A DNA stretch of 64,000 nt, from assembly GCA_050633105.1 (NCBI GenBank), contig JBOEFW010000024.1, positions 1 through 64,000 of the forward strand, written 5' to 3'. Source of the DNA: Aureispira sp050633105. GTDB lineage: Bacteria > Bacteroidota > Bacteroidia > Chitinophagales > Saprospiraceae. Position 1 is the first letter of the stretch; every line of letters begins with the position of its first letter. Shown piece after piece: positions 16,687 through 25,918 of this stretch. The translations under genes were made by a program, and so were the position numbers. The notes below the pieces were generated by a model. It worked only from the letters and a program-made list of their open reading frames with translations. It was not told the DNA's origin and made no database searches.

Positions 16687-16721
16687 TGCTACTTGCACAC
16701 CATTAAGCAAGTAGCCCTTTT
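16687..16721 (+). terminator. Hairpin after CcmC/CcmD genes
   Basis: GCTACTTGC (16688-16696) and GCAAGTAGC (16707-16715) form a perfect 9-bp stem with a 10-nt loop, followed by CCTTTT. It separates the cytochrome maturation genes from glutamate dehydrogenase. Confidence 0.6.
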
Positions 16722-16776
16722 AAAACATACGGCTACAAATACTAACCGTTTATACTAACTTTAATCAAAAAAAACT

Positions 16777-18186
16777 ATGTCAGATTATAGCTTTTTTGAA
16801 GGCGTTGAGAAGAATTTTGACAAAGCAGCAAAGCATACGGATCTTCCTCATGGTTTGCTAGAACAAATCAAAGGTTGTAATGCCGTTTTTCGCATGAATT
16901 TCCCCGTACGTATTGGGGATAAGGTAGAGGTCATTGAGGCTTATCGTGTACAACACTCTAACCACCGATCTCCTACAAAAGGGGGGATTCGTTACAGTTT
17001 GGGGGTTAACCAAGATGAGGTAATGGCCTTAGCTGCATTAATGACGTACAAATGTGCTGTTGTAGATGTTCCTTTTGGCGGTGCCAAAGGTGGTGTGAAA
17101 ATCAATTCTAGAGAATATACAGAAGAACAGCTAGAACGTGTTACTCGTCGTTATGCTTCTGAATTGATCAAGAAAAACTTTATCGGTCCAGGTATGGATG
17201 TACCTGCTCCTGATTATGGAACAGGCCCACGTGAAATGGCTTGGATCATGGATACATACATGGCATTGAATCCAGGAGAAATTGATGCTGCTGGTTGTGT
17301 TACTGGTAAGCCTGTTTCTCAGAATGGTATTGCTGGTCGTACAGAAGCAACTGGTCGCGGTGTATACTACGCTGTTCGCGAAGCCTGTAACTACAAAGAA
17401 GACATGGACGCGTTGGGTTTAACTACTGGTATTGCGGGCAAAACTATGGTTATCCAGGGTTTGGGTAATGTAGGCTCTTATACAGGTACGATCTCTCAGG
17501 ACGAAGGCAATGTGAAAATCATTGGTGTCGCAGAATATGAAGGTTCTATCTATGCAGAAGCTGGTTTAGACATTCATGCGTTGTTAGCATTTAGAAAAGA
17601 AACAGGATCTATTATTGGATTCCCTGGTTCTACAACACTAGAGCACAGAAGTGCTGCCCTAGAATTGGAATGTGACATCTTGGTACCTGCTGCTTTGGAA
17701 AACCAAATCAATGAGGAAAATGCCAGCCGTATCAAAGCAAAAATTATTGCAGAAGCTGCGAATGGTCCTGTAACACCAGAAGCAGAAGCAATTTTGTTGA
17801 AGAATGGTTGTTTAATCATTCCTGATATGTATGCTAATGCTGGTGGGGTAACTGTATCTTACTTTGAGTGGTTGAAAAACTTATCCCACATGCGTTTTGG
17901 CCGTATGCAAAAACGTTTCGAAAGCAATCGTTATGAATTGCTAGTAGATTTAGTGCTAAAAATGACGGGAAAGGAATTGAGCCCAGCAGAGCGCAAGTTG
18001 TTGACCTTTGGTGCAGATGAAGTTGATTTGGTACGCTCTGGTTTAGAAGAGACGATGATTAATGCTTACAAAGGTATTCGCAATACACAGAAGCAAAAAG
18101 ATATCAAAGACTTGCGTACAGCAGCCTTTGTTTATGCTATCGAGAAAATTGGAAGTGATTACACGGCCTTAGGTATTTGGCCTTAG
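16777..18186 (+). CDS. Glutamate dehydrogenase (Glu/Leu/Phe/Val family)
   Basis: The protein has 469 residues, within the hexameric GDH range. The substrate-binding region reads HRSPTKGGIRYS (Lys68), LAALMTYKCAVVDVPFGGAKGGVK (Lys92, catalytic Lys104) and DVPAPDYGTG with the catalytic Asp. The nucleotide fold carries VIQGLGNVGSYTG, followed by the acidic stretch VAEYEGSIY. The enzyme interconverts glutamate and 2-oxoglutarate plus ammonia. The acidic residue after the second strand suggests NAD use, but cofactor choice is inferred. A perfect hairpin terminator follows. Leucine/phenylalanine dehydrogenases are shorter, so glutamate is the likely substrate. Confidence 0.88.
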   Translation: MSDYSFFEGVEKNFDKAAKHTDLPHGLLEQIKGCNAVFRMNFPVRIGDKVEVIEAYRVQHSNHRSPTKGGIRYSLGVNQDEVMALAALMTYKCAVVDVPFGGAKGGVKINSREYTEEQLERVTRRYASELIKKNFIGPGMDVPAPDYGTGPREMAWIMDTYMALNPGEIDAAGCVTGKPVSQNGIAGRTEATGRGVYYAVREACNYKEDMDALGLTTGIAGKTMVIQGLGNVGSYTGTISQDEGNVKIIGVAEYEGSIYAEAGLDIHALLAFRKETGSIIGFPGSTTLEHRSAALELECDILVPAALENQINEENASRIKAKIIAEAANGPVTPEAEAILLKNGCLIIPDMYANAGGVTVSYFEWLKNLSHMRFGRMQKRFESNRYELLVDLVLKMTGKELSPAERKLLTFGADEVDLVRSGLEETMINAYKGIRNTQKQKDIKDLRTAAFVYAIEKIGSDYTALGIWP

Positions 18187-18209
18187 GACTTTCAATTATA
18201 GACTATTTA

Positions 18210-18250
18210 CAACGCCTATTTCGCTCAGTGAAATAGGCGTTGTTGTATTT
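18210..18250 (+). terminator. Terminator after glutamate dehydrogenase
   Basis: CAACGCCTATTTC (18210-18222) and GAAATAGGCGTTG (18230-18242) form a perfect 13-bp stem with a 7-nt loop, followed by a T-rich stretch. It ends the rightward gene and lies before the convergent DUF3570 gene. Confidence 0.8.
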
Positions 18251-18406
18251 GGAAAGATAGAAGTAGTGTTTATTTTTAAGGGAAATTCCTCCCAGATTTA
18301 GAAAAAATGATAGGAAATGGTTGGAGCAATACTTGGCACTTGGATTAAACAACATCGAAAAAAACTAATGAAGGTAAATCAGGAGGCTACTCTAAAAAGA
18401 AGCCAC

Positions 18407-19630
18407 CTATTTCTTTAGGTTGAATTGTAGACTCAATACATGAGCAGACAAACCATCTGTTCGATAAAAAAACGAATAGCGCAATAGAATACTATTAAAG
18501 TAAAATTTAGAGCGTTTACCCAATCGCCAATCAGGAAGCCAGCCAAAGCCTACCCCTCCTTTAAAGACCATAAAATTAGAGTAATCATAGTCAGAAGTGT
18601 AAAAATCTGCGGTAGACCAATGTTGCTGATAAGCTGCAAAATAAGGAGAAGCCGTTTGATGGTACCAGCGCAAAAAGGGATACAAGGAAATTTTTCGATT
18701 GGGCTTGAGAGCTACTTGTATTTGTAAGGTCTGTGCAATGATCCCAAAATTATCGCAATAAAAACGGTAGGAAGGTTGAACAACAAGGGTGGGTTGAACA
18801 AACCAACGGGCGGCAACTGTTAATGGTAAACGCCAACGGTACTGGGGTAAACGCTCGACTCTGGCCGAAGTGGTGTCTCTAAAATAAACACGATGAAAAG
18901 GAGTAGATAACAAACCTTCTTGGTGCATTAATCCAGCGTTGAATTGTAAGCGCAAACGCTTGTTGATGTCTTGAATCCAACTGAAGGCAGCATTGTACGA
19001 ATGTCGGTGATAGAGATTAAACCAGTTGGTCGAACGCAGTTCTACAGGATAAACAAGCGTGCTTGGACTATAATTTTCTCCTTCATTAAAACGGCCCCAA
19101 CGCAAGTCATCCCAAAAGGCATCCAACCGAAGACCTAGTTGGCTCATTTTGTTCTTACTGGTCCAATTCCACCAAAATTGAAATCCATCCGACCAATAAT
19201 CTGATTCTGCACTCCATAAATACGCTCCTCCAATTTGCATTCGAGCAGGCTTTATATCATATTGATAGCCCAATTGAGCTTGTATGTGGTTGTCGTGAGC
19301 AGAAGGAGAGGATTTAATAAAGTTAATATTATCGGTAGAAGGAGAGCTGATCACATCTATACTGGCCTTGAAAATGATTAAATGTTCGTTCATTCCATAG
19401 CCAAGACTAAGGCCTGTGTGATAAACACTCAATTGTTCGTCACCTGCTCCACCTGTTACCGCAGAGTGTTGCCCTTGTTGTTCATACAAAGAGAAAAAGG
19501 TTTGTACATCCAGTTTGGTTAATACTTTTTTCTTAAAACTACTATCAGGAACTTGTGCGCTGATGGATGGGGATAATCCGATCCATAGCACCAGTGCTAG
19601 ATAAATCATTGGAGTTATTGTTCGTTGCAT
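18407..19630 (-). CDS. DUF3570 outer-membrane beta-barrel-like protein
   Basis: The protein has 407 residues with a signal peptide (about 1-25, ending ISAQ). After residue 35 it contains TFFSLYEQQGQHSAVTGGAGDEQLSVYHTG, matching the DUF3570 signature (xSxYxExSxxSAVTGGxGtExL). The rest is alternating strands rich in Trp, Tyr and Phe, ending in VLSLQFNLKK, consistent with an outer-membrane barrel. DUF3570 is repeatedly encoded with DUF4266 and ApbE-type proteins, and that is the case here: it lies 9 nt after the DUF4266 gene. The function is unknown; a channel or anchor for a redox-active surface system is inference. Confidence 0.85.
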   Translation of the reverse strand: MQRTITPMIYLALVLWIGLSPSISAQVPDSSFKKKVLTKLDVQTFFSLYEQQGQHSAVTGGAGDEQLSVYHTGLSLGYGMNEHLIIFKASIDVISSPSTDNINFIKSSPSAHDNHIQAQLGYQYDIKPARMQIGGAYLWSAESDYWSDGFQFWWNWTSKNKMSQLGLRLDAFWDDLRWGRFNEGENYSPSTLVYPVELRSTNWFNLYHRHSYNAAFSWIQDINKRLRLQFNAGLMHQEGLLSTPFHRVYFRDTTSARVERLPQYRWRLPLTVAARWFVQPTLVVQPSYRFYCDNFGIIAQTLQIQVALKPNRKISLYPFLRWYHQTASPYFAAYQQHWSTADFYTSDYDYSNFMVFKGGVGFGWLPDWRLGKRSKFYFNSILLRYSFFYRTDGLSAHVLSLQFNLKK

Positions 19631-19639
19631 TGCTCCTTT

Positions 19640-19867
19640 TTAATTACAGCCACAGCCGCCACTGCCTTTTCCTGAATAACCACCTGCTGCCCCTTCCCGA
19701 TAGGCATGGGAACTCTGCTCAAATGCTTCTAAATTATTGGCTTTAAATTGCATATCACGATCTTCTAAACAAGCGCGTTGATAGGGCTTAACGGTTGTAC
19801 AACTACCTAAAGTCAAGCAAAGACAACAACAAAGTAATCGGTTAATTTTGAGAAGGGGAAGCAGCAT
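19640..19867 (-). CDS. DUF4266 small lipoprotein with GCGCN tail
   Basis: The protein has 75 residues. A Cys-rich signal segment ends in LGSC, giving a lipoprotein with Cys23. The mature part (VKPYQRACLEDRDM...) fits DUF4266, including HAYREGAAGG and the glycine/cysteine tail GGYSGKGSGGCGCN. That short conserved end, with two Cys in GCGCN, looks like a site for metal binding, a disulfide or modification. The start overlaps the ApbE gene by 26 nt and DUF3570 follows after 9 nt, a tightly coupled operon. The family's role is unknown; whether the neighbouring FMN transferase modifies it is a hypothesis. Confidence 0.85.
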   Translation of the reverse strand: MLLPLLKINRLLCCCLCLTLGSCTTVKPYQRACLEDRDMQFKANNLEAFEQSSHAYREGAAGGYSGKGSGGCGCN

Positions 19868-21251
19868 TGAGTTTTAAATTTTTGGAATAAAAAACATTTT
19901 CTTGAGCATCAATAAGAATGCAATGGGTCTGTGGTAATTGATTGATTAAGTCTAAGGCTAATTCTTTTCCTAAGACCAACAAACTGGTTGCCAAGGCATC
20001 GGCAATTTCTGCATGTGGACTAAAAACGGTTGCGGATTGTAAGCCTTGAATTGGAAAGCCCGTTTGAGTATTAATAATATGACTATACAATACGCCATTG
20101 TACTCAAAATTACGTTCTGACGTACCTGAAGTAACAACAGCAAAATTTTCTACAGGCAACCAACGCAGGATGCGTTCTCTATCTAATGGACTAGCAATTC
20201 CTACTTTCCAAGGTTGTTCCTCTATATCCAGCCCGTGGGCATAGACATCGCCACTGCCATTCACGACAAAATTAGTGACCTGCGCTTCCAATAAGAGCTT
20301 TTTGATTTGATCGACGGCATAGCCTTGTCCAATTCCTCCAAGCCCTAGCTTAAACCCAGCAGGGAGTTGGACTTGATGATTTGGCAGTAGTTTTATTTGG
20401 GTGTAATCTACATAAGGCGCGAGTGCCTTAATTTTGGTGGTATCAAATGGCTCAAAGCTTGGATTCTTAAAGTCCCAATAATCATAATAGGCTAAGAAGG
20501 TGAGATCAAAAGCTCCTTGTGTTAATTGACTAAGGCCAATTCCTCGTTCTAATAATTGATACACTTCTGTAGAAACAGTAACAGGATCGCCTCCTGCTTG
20601 CTGGTTGATTTGGCTGATTTCAGAGTCAGGTTGCCACTCTGAAATCAAGGCTTCAATTCGACGAACTTCTTTGACACAATCAGCAATTAAAGCGCTATTC
20701 TTAGCGGCTTCTTCCTTCTTTCCAATAAGAATAAATTCAAAAAAACTACCCATAGCTGGGATTCGTTTTTTGTACTGTTTTCCTATCTCAGGCAGTGGTG
20801 TATGGTAGCCTGTTTTAGCAGGCAATTGTTGACGAATGGTTTGTATAAATGCTTTGGTACCTTGGTTTTGATAGCTTAGTGGAGCTAAAACAGTCCAATC
20901 AGCGTCTAAAAGTAATAACTTGGGAAAAGCACCTTCTGGATTAAAACGTTCTGCTAGATTTTCATTTTGAGCTAATAAATTGGCAGATAAAGAGCCACGT
21001 TGAGGGAAGTCACATTGGAGTACAATCAATTCTGTTTTAGCAAAGGCTATAAAGTCTTTATCTTGTAGTATTTGCTTGTCAAATCGAATGCAAGGCTGGC
21101 ACCAATCGGAACCTGAGAAAATCAATAAGATGGCTTTTTGTTCTTTCTTAGAACGATCTATAGCCTCTTTTTCGGAGGTGAGTATTTGTGCTTGGGTAGG
21201 TGGTAATCCTAAACAAAAAAACACTATAATAAGGTAACTTAAGTACTTCAT
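19842..21251 (-). CDS. Thioredoxin-like / FAD:protein FMN transferase fusion
   Basis: The protein has 469 residues with a signal peptide (about 1-22, ending TQAQ), so it acts outside the cytoplasm. Residues about 25-145 form a thioredoxin-like domain with the redox motif WCQPC (Cys51, Cys54). Residues about 160-465 are ApbE-like: SEWQPDSEISQIN (205-216), GAFDLT (246-251), GGIGQGYAVDQ (305-315), NGSGDVYAHG (331-340), VTSGTSERNF with HIINTQTGFP (373-400), and DALATSLLVLG (418-428). ApbE attaches FMN to Ser/Thr of target proteins. The fusion heads an operon with DUF4266 and DUF3570. The thioredoxin half may keep the Cys residues of a partner reduced, which is inference. No classical target such as NqrB, NqrC or RnfG is nearby. 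Confidence 0.88.
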   Translation of the reverse strand: MKYLSYLIIVFFCLGLPPTQAQILTSEKEAIDRSKKEQKAILLIFSGSDWCQPCIRFDKQILQDKDFIAFAKTELIVLQCDFPQRGSLSANLLAQNENLAERFNPEGAFPKLLLLDADWTVLAPLSYQNQGTKAFIQTIRQQLPAKTGYHTPLPEIGKQYKKRIPAMGSFFEFILIGKKEEAAKNSALIADCVKEVRRIEALISEWQPDSEISQINQQAGGDPVTVSTEVYQLLERGIGLSQLTQGAFDLTFLAYYDYWDFKNPSFEPFDTTKIKALAPYVDYTQIKLLPNHQVQLPAGFKLGLGGIGQGYAVDQIKKLLLEAQVTNFVVNGSGDVYAHGLDIEEQPWKVGIASPLDRERILRWLPVENFAVVTSGTSERNFEYNGVLYSHIINTQTGFPIQGLQSATVFSPHAEIADALATSLLVLGKELALDLINQLPQTHCILIDAQENVFYSKNLKLNAASPSQN

Positions 21252-21560
21252 AATAGATCAATTGTAGGAGGAGCTAATTGGGACTGTAACTAAAAATGGG
21301 CACTATGTTTAATGTGCTGACTCCGCCAAAAAAAATGCCAAACTAACCTATTAGTACATTTTAATTTTCTTGGGGGGGAGGAAAGGTGGGTAAAAGCAAA
21401 GAGGAGCCGTTTAAGTTCTTACTAAATGTTGTAATTGCTCCTTGTAAAAGGAAAAACAGATGTCTTTCTTCTGCTCTAGATGTAACGATAAGCAATACTT
21501 AAATTCAAAATCCAGACTAGTAAGCGCGCGTTTTTCATAAAAATGATCTAGTGATTCTTG
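21252..21560. other. Intergenic region, no feature resolved
   Basis: This 309-nt stretch lies between two leftward genes. It has a purine-rich run around 21372-21390 and AT-rich flanks. It should contain the promoter of the Trx-ApbE operon near 21252-21350, but no promoter motif stands out. Confidence 0.3.
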
Positions 21561-22436
21561 TCAATTCGATTGTTTGATAAATTGGTGGAAACTTGTCTGC
21601 TGTGTTCTTTTATTATAACAACAAAGAAAATAAATGCCTTTGGGCAAATCTGTAAGCTCTAATTGAAGGTTTTCTTGATAAAAAGAACGATGCATTAGTT
21701 GTTGTCCTAAGCTATTGAGAACAGTAATATCTCCTTCAAAACCTTCTAAACCTTTTACAGAAAGATACTGGCCAGCAGGGTTGGGAAAGAGTTGGATGTT
21801 GGAAGTTGCTGCTTGAGTTTTATTAGTAGAAACAATAAGATCAATAATAGCGATAATAGTATGTTGGTTGGAGGCATTTAAAACAAATAGAGTATCCTGT
21901 GTACGACTAGAGGCTGTATAGTTTGTATTTGTAGTATTGCAATTGCTATCCAACAACATAAAGCTAAATATAATCCCTCCTAGAATGCTTTGTTCGCCTA
22001 GAGAAACCGTGACAGGGTAGTGTAGCGCGTTAACTCGAATCTCGAAATTATTGTAGAGACCATGAGGCCCTCCTAAGTTTGGTCGAAAATCTCGCTTAGA
22101 ATCTAAATTATTAGGAAAATATAGGTTTCCTGTAGAGGGAAAAGTGAAGTGGTTAGTTTTGAGACATTCGTAATTTAGAGAATCTCGTTGGATGATTCGA
22201 GCATCTAAAGATTGATACACTTGTCCATATTGATTGATTTCTCCATAGGCAGTATCCATACCAAGGGTAAAAGCGGTGCTAGGGTGATTTTGGAAACTGC
22301 TGCCAAATTCAATGGTGTCTTTTTGACCAAGAGCATCTTCTAAAAGAAGTTGCACCCGTTGAAGATCGGGACCAATTTGAGCGCTAAGTATCCCGTAACT
22401 TCCTAAAAAGAGTAATAATGTATTTAATATTTTCAT
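21561..22436 (-). CDS. Secreted protein with T9SS C-terminal sorting domain
   Basis: The protein has 291 residues with a signal peptide (about 1-19, ending LSAQ). The first 200 residues match no family I know. They end in a hydrophobic strand pair and then the type IX sorting domain: IQLFPNPAGQYLSV (about 216-229), GDITVLNSLGQQLM and LQLELTDLPKGIYFLCC. Cargo with this domain crosses the outer membrane through the Por/T9SS machinery and is fixed on the surface or released. It stands alone, with no glycan or protease genes of its own. Its role is unknown. Confidence 0.85.
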   Translation of the reverse strand: MKILNTLLLFLGSYGILSAQIGPDLQRVQLLLEDALGQKDTIEFGSSFQNHPSTAFTLGMDTAYGEINQYGQVYQSLDARIIQRDSLNYECLKTNHFTFPSTGNLYFPNNLDSKRDFRPNLGGPHGLYNNFEIRVNALHYPVTVSLGEQSILGGIIFSFMLLDSNCNTTNTNYTASSRTQDTLFVLNASNQHTIIAIIDLIVSTNKTQAATSNIQLFPNPAGQYLSVKGLEGFEGDITVLNSLGQQLMHRSFYQENLQLELTDLPKGIYFLCCYNKRTQQTSFHQFIKQSN

Positions 22437-22633
22437 GAGAATATTTGTTTGAAAGGGCCAATTAAAGGTGTATTTCTAATTTGTTAAATGAATGCAGGGG
22501 GAAATCCATTTAGAATTGGTAACAGTAATTTAAAAAAATAAGAGTTGTCTTACTAAAAAATAGGCTTTTTAAATGGATTCCTGCATCTTTGTGTCTTAAT
22601 ATTAAGAATGACTCACTTTTAAAGCTAAAAAGG

Positions 22634-23524
22634 ATGAAAAATATTGTTGTAATTGGTGCGGGAACAATGGGAAATGGCATTGCACATGTATTTGCTATGA
22701 ACAATTATAAGGTAACTTTAGTAGACATTGCTCAAAGTGCTCTAGACAAAGCATTAGCAACTATTGGCAAGAACTTAGACCGCATGGTCAAGAAAGAAAA
22801 AATCTCTGCTGAAGAGAAGCAACAAACCCTAAACCATCTACAAACAGCTACTGATATGAGTGCAGCCGCTGCAAACGCGGATTTGATTGTAGAAGCGGCA
22901 ACGGAGAATGTAGAGTTGAAATTGAAAATCTTTCAACAAATGGATCAAGTAGCTCCTGAAGGCGCTATTTTGGCTACAAACACTTCTTCTATTTCTATCA
23001 CAAAAATCGCAGCAGTGACCAACCGTCCTGATCGTGTGATTGGAATGCATTTTATGAACCCTGTACCTGTAATGAAATTGGTAGAGGTGATTCGTGGTTA
23101 TGCAACTTCTGATGAAGTAACGGCTACCATCATGGAAATGTCTAAAGGTCTAGGGAAAGTGCCTACAGAAGTGAACGATTATCCAGGTTTTATTGCGAAT
23201 AGAATCTTGATGCCAATGATTAATGAGGCAATTTATTCTCTTTATGAAGGCGTAGCTGGAGTAGAGGAAATTGACACCGTCATGAAGCTAGGAATGGCGC
23301 ATCCAATGGGACCTTTACAGTTGGCTGATTTTATTGGATTGGATGTTTGCTTGTCTATTTTGAATGTTTTGTATGATGGTTTTGGCAATCCTAAATATGC
23401 ACCTTGTCCATTGTTAGTCAATATGGTTACCGCAGGATACAAAGGCCGCAAAACAGGAGCAGGCTTCTACGAATACCAAGTAGGGAGCAAAGAAACGGTT
23501 GTGGCAAAACAATTTAAAAAATAG
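22634..23524 (+). CDS. 3-hydroxyacyl-CoA (3-hydroxybutyryl-CoA) dehydrogenase
   Basis: The protein has 296 residues from the ATG at 22634 (a TTG at 22589 would add a basic, unrelated leader). The Rossmann motif GAGTMG is at residues 8-13, followed by VTLVDI, whose Asp favours NAD. The catalytic region reads IGMHFMNPVPVMKLVEVI (His and Glu), and NDYPGFIANRILMPMINEAI supplies the conserved Asn and the dimer helix. The enzyme oxidises 3-hydroxyacyl-CoA in beta-oxidation or butyrate-type metabolism. The size and single-domain form match the short PaaH/Hbd group rather than FadB fusions. A bidirectional terminator follows. Confidence 0.92.
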   Translation: MKNIVVIGAGTMGNGIAHVFAMNNYKVTLVDIAQSALDKALATIGKNLDRMVKKEKISAEEKQQTLNHLQTATDMSAAAANADLIVEAATENVELKLKIFQQMDQVAPEGAILATNTSSISITKIAAVTNRPDRVIGMHFMNPVPVMKLVEVIRGYATSDEVTATIMEMSKGLGKVPTEVNDYPGFIANRILMPMINEAIYSLYEGVAGVEEIDTVMKLGMAHPMGPLQLADFIGLDVCLSILNVLYDGFGNPKYAPCPLLVNMVTAGYKGRKTGAGFYEYQVGSKETVVAKQFKK

Positions 23525-23560
23525 TGCTTATTCAGGATAATACCCTGTTTTAGATAGATT

Positions 23561-23627
23561 ATAAGGTTCTATAGTGGCCTGTTCTATATTTTAATAAGAA
23601 CAGCTTTACTATAGAACCTTATTTTTG
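23561..23627. terminator. Bidirectional terminator with nested hairpin
   Basis: Arms ATAAGGTTCTATAGT (23561-23575) and ACTATAGAACCTTAT (23608-23622) are perfectly complementary and followed by TTTTT. Inside the loop CTGTTCT (23579-23585) pairs with AGAACAG (23597-23603). It lies between convergent genes and can serve both. Confidence 0.85.
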
Positions 23628-23631
23628 GGAA

Positions 23632-24618
23632 TTATAATTTTCGAACGGCCTTCTGGGCAATTTTTGTGGCGACAGCGATGGAGGCATCAGAAGAAACGAC
23701 TACAAAAACCTTAGCAATGCTTTTCCCTTTCCTTATTAAAAAACAATAGAACTCTTTTTCTGGGCCGATCCCCATTCTTGCGAGCATTTTTATTTGCGTT
23801 GGACTGTTCTCATAAACCGCACAAACATGGCCTAATTTCTGCTCAAAATCAGACATGAATGCCATGCCTTCTGATTGTTGAATTTGGTAAGCTTGATAAT
23901 AATTATGCGCTTCTTCGGCCGTCTCAAACAGCCAACGACCATCTACTAGCCTTGTACAGGGCAATTTTTTAGTATTTCCTTTAGGTGTCCAAATTTTAAA
24001 AGTAGCTTCTTCTTGTGTTAGTTGTAATGGATACTTTTTCAGATCTTTATCGCTCAAAAAAAGCGGTGAGGGAATAGCTAGAGTGGTCCAGTTAATAAAA
24101 TGATAAGAAAAATTAAGAGTCTCTTCCTGAGCTTGTGTATTGAGTACACAAGCGGTCAAGGGACTACAAGCCCATTTTTTACTGCCTTGAAATAGATTCA
24201 TGACGGTTTCCAGTTCAGGCGCAACGGTTCCTTCTCCATTCCAAAGTCGATCCGCTAGCGTGCTACAAACCGCTTGATCTTGCTTTGGGCAAAAGTCGTC
24301 AATAAAACTCTTAATAACATCGATGGCAAAACGATTTTGCTCCTTAATGAAGGTATAGTTGACCTGTAGGTGTGCTGTTAAAAGAAGATCTTCTTTGTCT
24401 ACGATAAGGGTTAAATCAATAAACTCTTTAAAGCCGCCTGTTTTATAATGAATCTCTTGTTGGCCAAAGGATAAGGTGGAACGGCTTTGTTCTTTGATGT
24501 GAAAAAAGGAAGCAAAACTACCTTGGAGTACTTTTTCCAGTGGCGTACCAACACCATTCGCAGAACTAACAGGGGTATAGGATAAAAAGCTAAATAAGAG
24601 GAAAAGAAATTTATACAT
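23632..24618 (-). CDS. Secreted protein, unknown
   Basis: The protein has 328 residues with a signal peptide (hydrophobic 4-14, cleavage near VSSA at about 20). No family is recognised. It has alternating basic and hydrophobic segments, four or more Cys that could form disulfides outside the cytoplasm (for example near FCPKQDQAVCSTL and WACSPLTACVL), and an Ala-rich C-terminal helix (SIAVATKIAQKAVRKL). It is convergent with the hydroxyacyl-CoA dehydrogenase gene, separated by the terminator at 23561. There is no lipobox and no T9SS tail. A periplasmic location is likely. Confidence 0.65.
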   Translation of the reverse strand: MYKFLFLLFSFLSYTPVSSANGVGTPLEKVLQGSFASFFHIKEQSRSTLSFGQQEIHYKTGGFKEFIDLTLIVDKEDLLLTAHLQVNYTFIKEQNRFAIDVIKSFIDDFCPKQDQAVCSTLADRLWNGEGTVAPELETVMNLFQGSKKWACSPLTACVLNTQAQEETLNFSYHFINWTTLAIPSPLFLSDKDLKKYPLQLTQEEATFKIWTPKGNTKKLPCTRLVDGRWLFETAEEAHNYYQAYQIQQSEGMAFMSDFEQKLGHVCAVYENSPTQIKMLARMGIGPEKEFYCFLIRKGKSIAKVFVVVSSDASIAVATKIAQKAVRKL

Positions 24619-24933
24619 GGTGTAATGTTTTTTGATGGAGCAAAGGACAAAGGACGGAAGGACTATTTCTTCCTTTTCTTGCGCCCCAAATAGGTTTAGA
24701 AGATAAAAACAAGCAAGCTTGAATAAAAGATGAGATAAGTAAACAATCTTCTTCTTTTTATGAAAACAATTACTGGATTAAAAATTCCCAGCGTGCCAAA
24801 AAAGACTATAAAGTTGATTAATTTTATAGAGAGGAATAGGAAAAAAGTCTAGCCTTAGATTTTACAAGTCTTGCAATTTTTGTAACAAAAGTGTACCTTA
24901 GAGAGCTTTGATCACTAGGAAATACCAACAACA
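24619..24933. other. Divergent intergenic region
   Basis: This 315-nt AT-rich stretch lies between the leftward secreted protein and the rightward sterol desaturase-like gene. Apart from the candidate promoter at 24871-24900, nothing is resolved. Confidence 0.3.
24871..24900 (+). promoter_or_regulatory. Possible Bacteroidota-type promoter
   Basis: TTG at 24871-24873 and TACCTTA at 24894-24900 are separated by 20 nt, close to the TTTG-N19-TAnnTTTG consensus but with imperfect elements. It would give a transcript starting about 25-30 nt before the ATG at 24934. Confidence 0.35.
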
Positions 24934-25776
24934 ATGGACGCTTTAATCAACTATTTTTCTACTATTCCTTCTGCCCATCGGGCAACTATTTTATTTGGAG
25001 GATTAGCCATTTTCTTTTTAATCGAGAATGCGTTGCCTTTATTTACAGCAACTTATGATAAGAAAAAGCATACTGGCCTAAATATATTTTTTACATTAAC
25101 GACTATTTTAGTCAACTTCAGTATGGCCTTTATTTTGGCAGGAGCCGCTTACTTAGTAGAGGAAAGTTCCTTTGGTTTATTGCCCTTTATTGGTGCGAAT
25201 GTATGGGTAGAATTGGTAGTCGGTTTATTGTTGTTGGATTTTTCAGGAGCTTGGTTAGCCCATTATATTGAGCACCATGTTACTTGGATGTGGCAGTTTC
25301 ATGTTATTCACCATACAGATCAAAATGTAGATACCACGACAGCCAATCGCCACCATCCTGGGGAAAGTGTTATTCGCTTTATCTTCACGACTGTAGCCGT
25401 TTTATTAATAGGAGCACCAATGTGGTTGGTTTTCTTATACCAAAGCTTGTCAGTGGTACTTACACAGTTTAATCACTCCAATGTCAAAATGCCTGAAGGA
25501 TTGGACAAAGCTTTGCGTTTAGTTGTCTGTACACCCAACATGCACCGTATTCACCACCATTATCGCCAACCTTATTCGGATACGAACTATGGAAACATCT
25601 TTTCTTTCTGGGATCGACTATTTGGAACCTATATTATGGTAGATAACAGCAAACTCATCTATGGCGTTGATACTTATATGGATAAGGCAAAAACAGAGAG
25701 TGTGGTTGATCTTTTAAAGCTTCCCTTTCAGGGATATAAGGCGCATATTGAGTATGAGCAAGAAGAGAAATTGTAG
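24934..25776 (+). CDS. Sterol desaturase / fatty acid hydroxylase family protein
   Basis: This is a 280-residue membrane protein. The di-iron histidine clusters are complete: HYIEHH (110-115), HVIHH (123-127), NRHHP (139-142) and, after two membrane segments, MHRIHHHYR (about 204-212). The closing DTNYGNIFSFWDRLFGTY is the conserved family end. Members hydroxylate or desaturate sterols, carotenoids, alkylglycerols or fatty acids using oxygen. The substrate here is not evident; hopanoids, carotenoids or lipids are all possible. It is followed by a strong hairpin and then tspO, a gene also tied to tetrapyrrole or sterol binding, but the link may be chance. Confidence 0.88.
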   Translation: MDALINYFSTIPSAHRATILFGGLAIFFLIENALPLFTATYDKKKHTGLNIFFTLTTILVNFSMAFILAGAAYLVEESSFGLLPFIGANVWVELVVGLLLLDFSGAWLAHYIEHHVTWMWQFHVIHHTDQNVDTTTANRHHPGESVIRFIFTTVAVLLIGAPMWLVFLYQSLSVVLTQFNHSNVKMPEGLDKALRLVVCTPNMHRIHHHYRQPYSDTNYGNIFSFWDRLFGTYIMVDNSKLIYGVDTYMDKAKTESVVDLLKLPFQGYKAHIEYEQEEKL

Positions 25777-25918
25777 GCTATATTATGAACGCTCTGAAGA
25801 ACTGCGTCGCGGCGATTTTGGTTCTTGAGAAACAATAACTAGCAGTTAACAAAAAGAAACGTTGCCTATGAAATCCAATCATTGTAGTTGACCAATAGAT
25901 TAAATAGATAACAATTTG

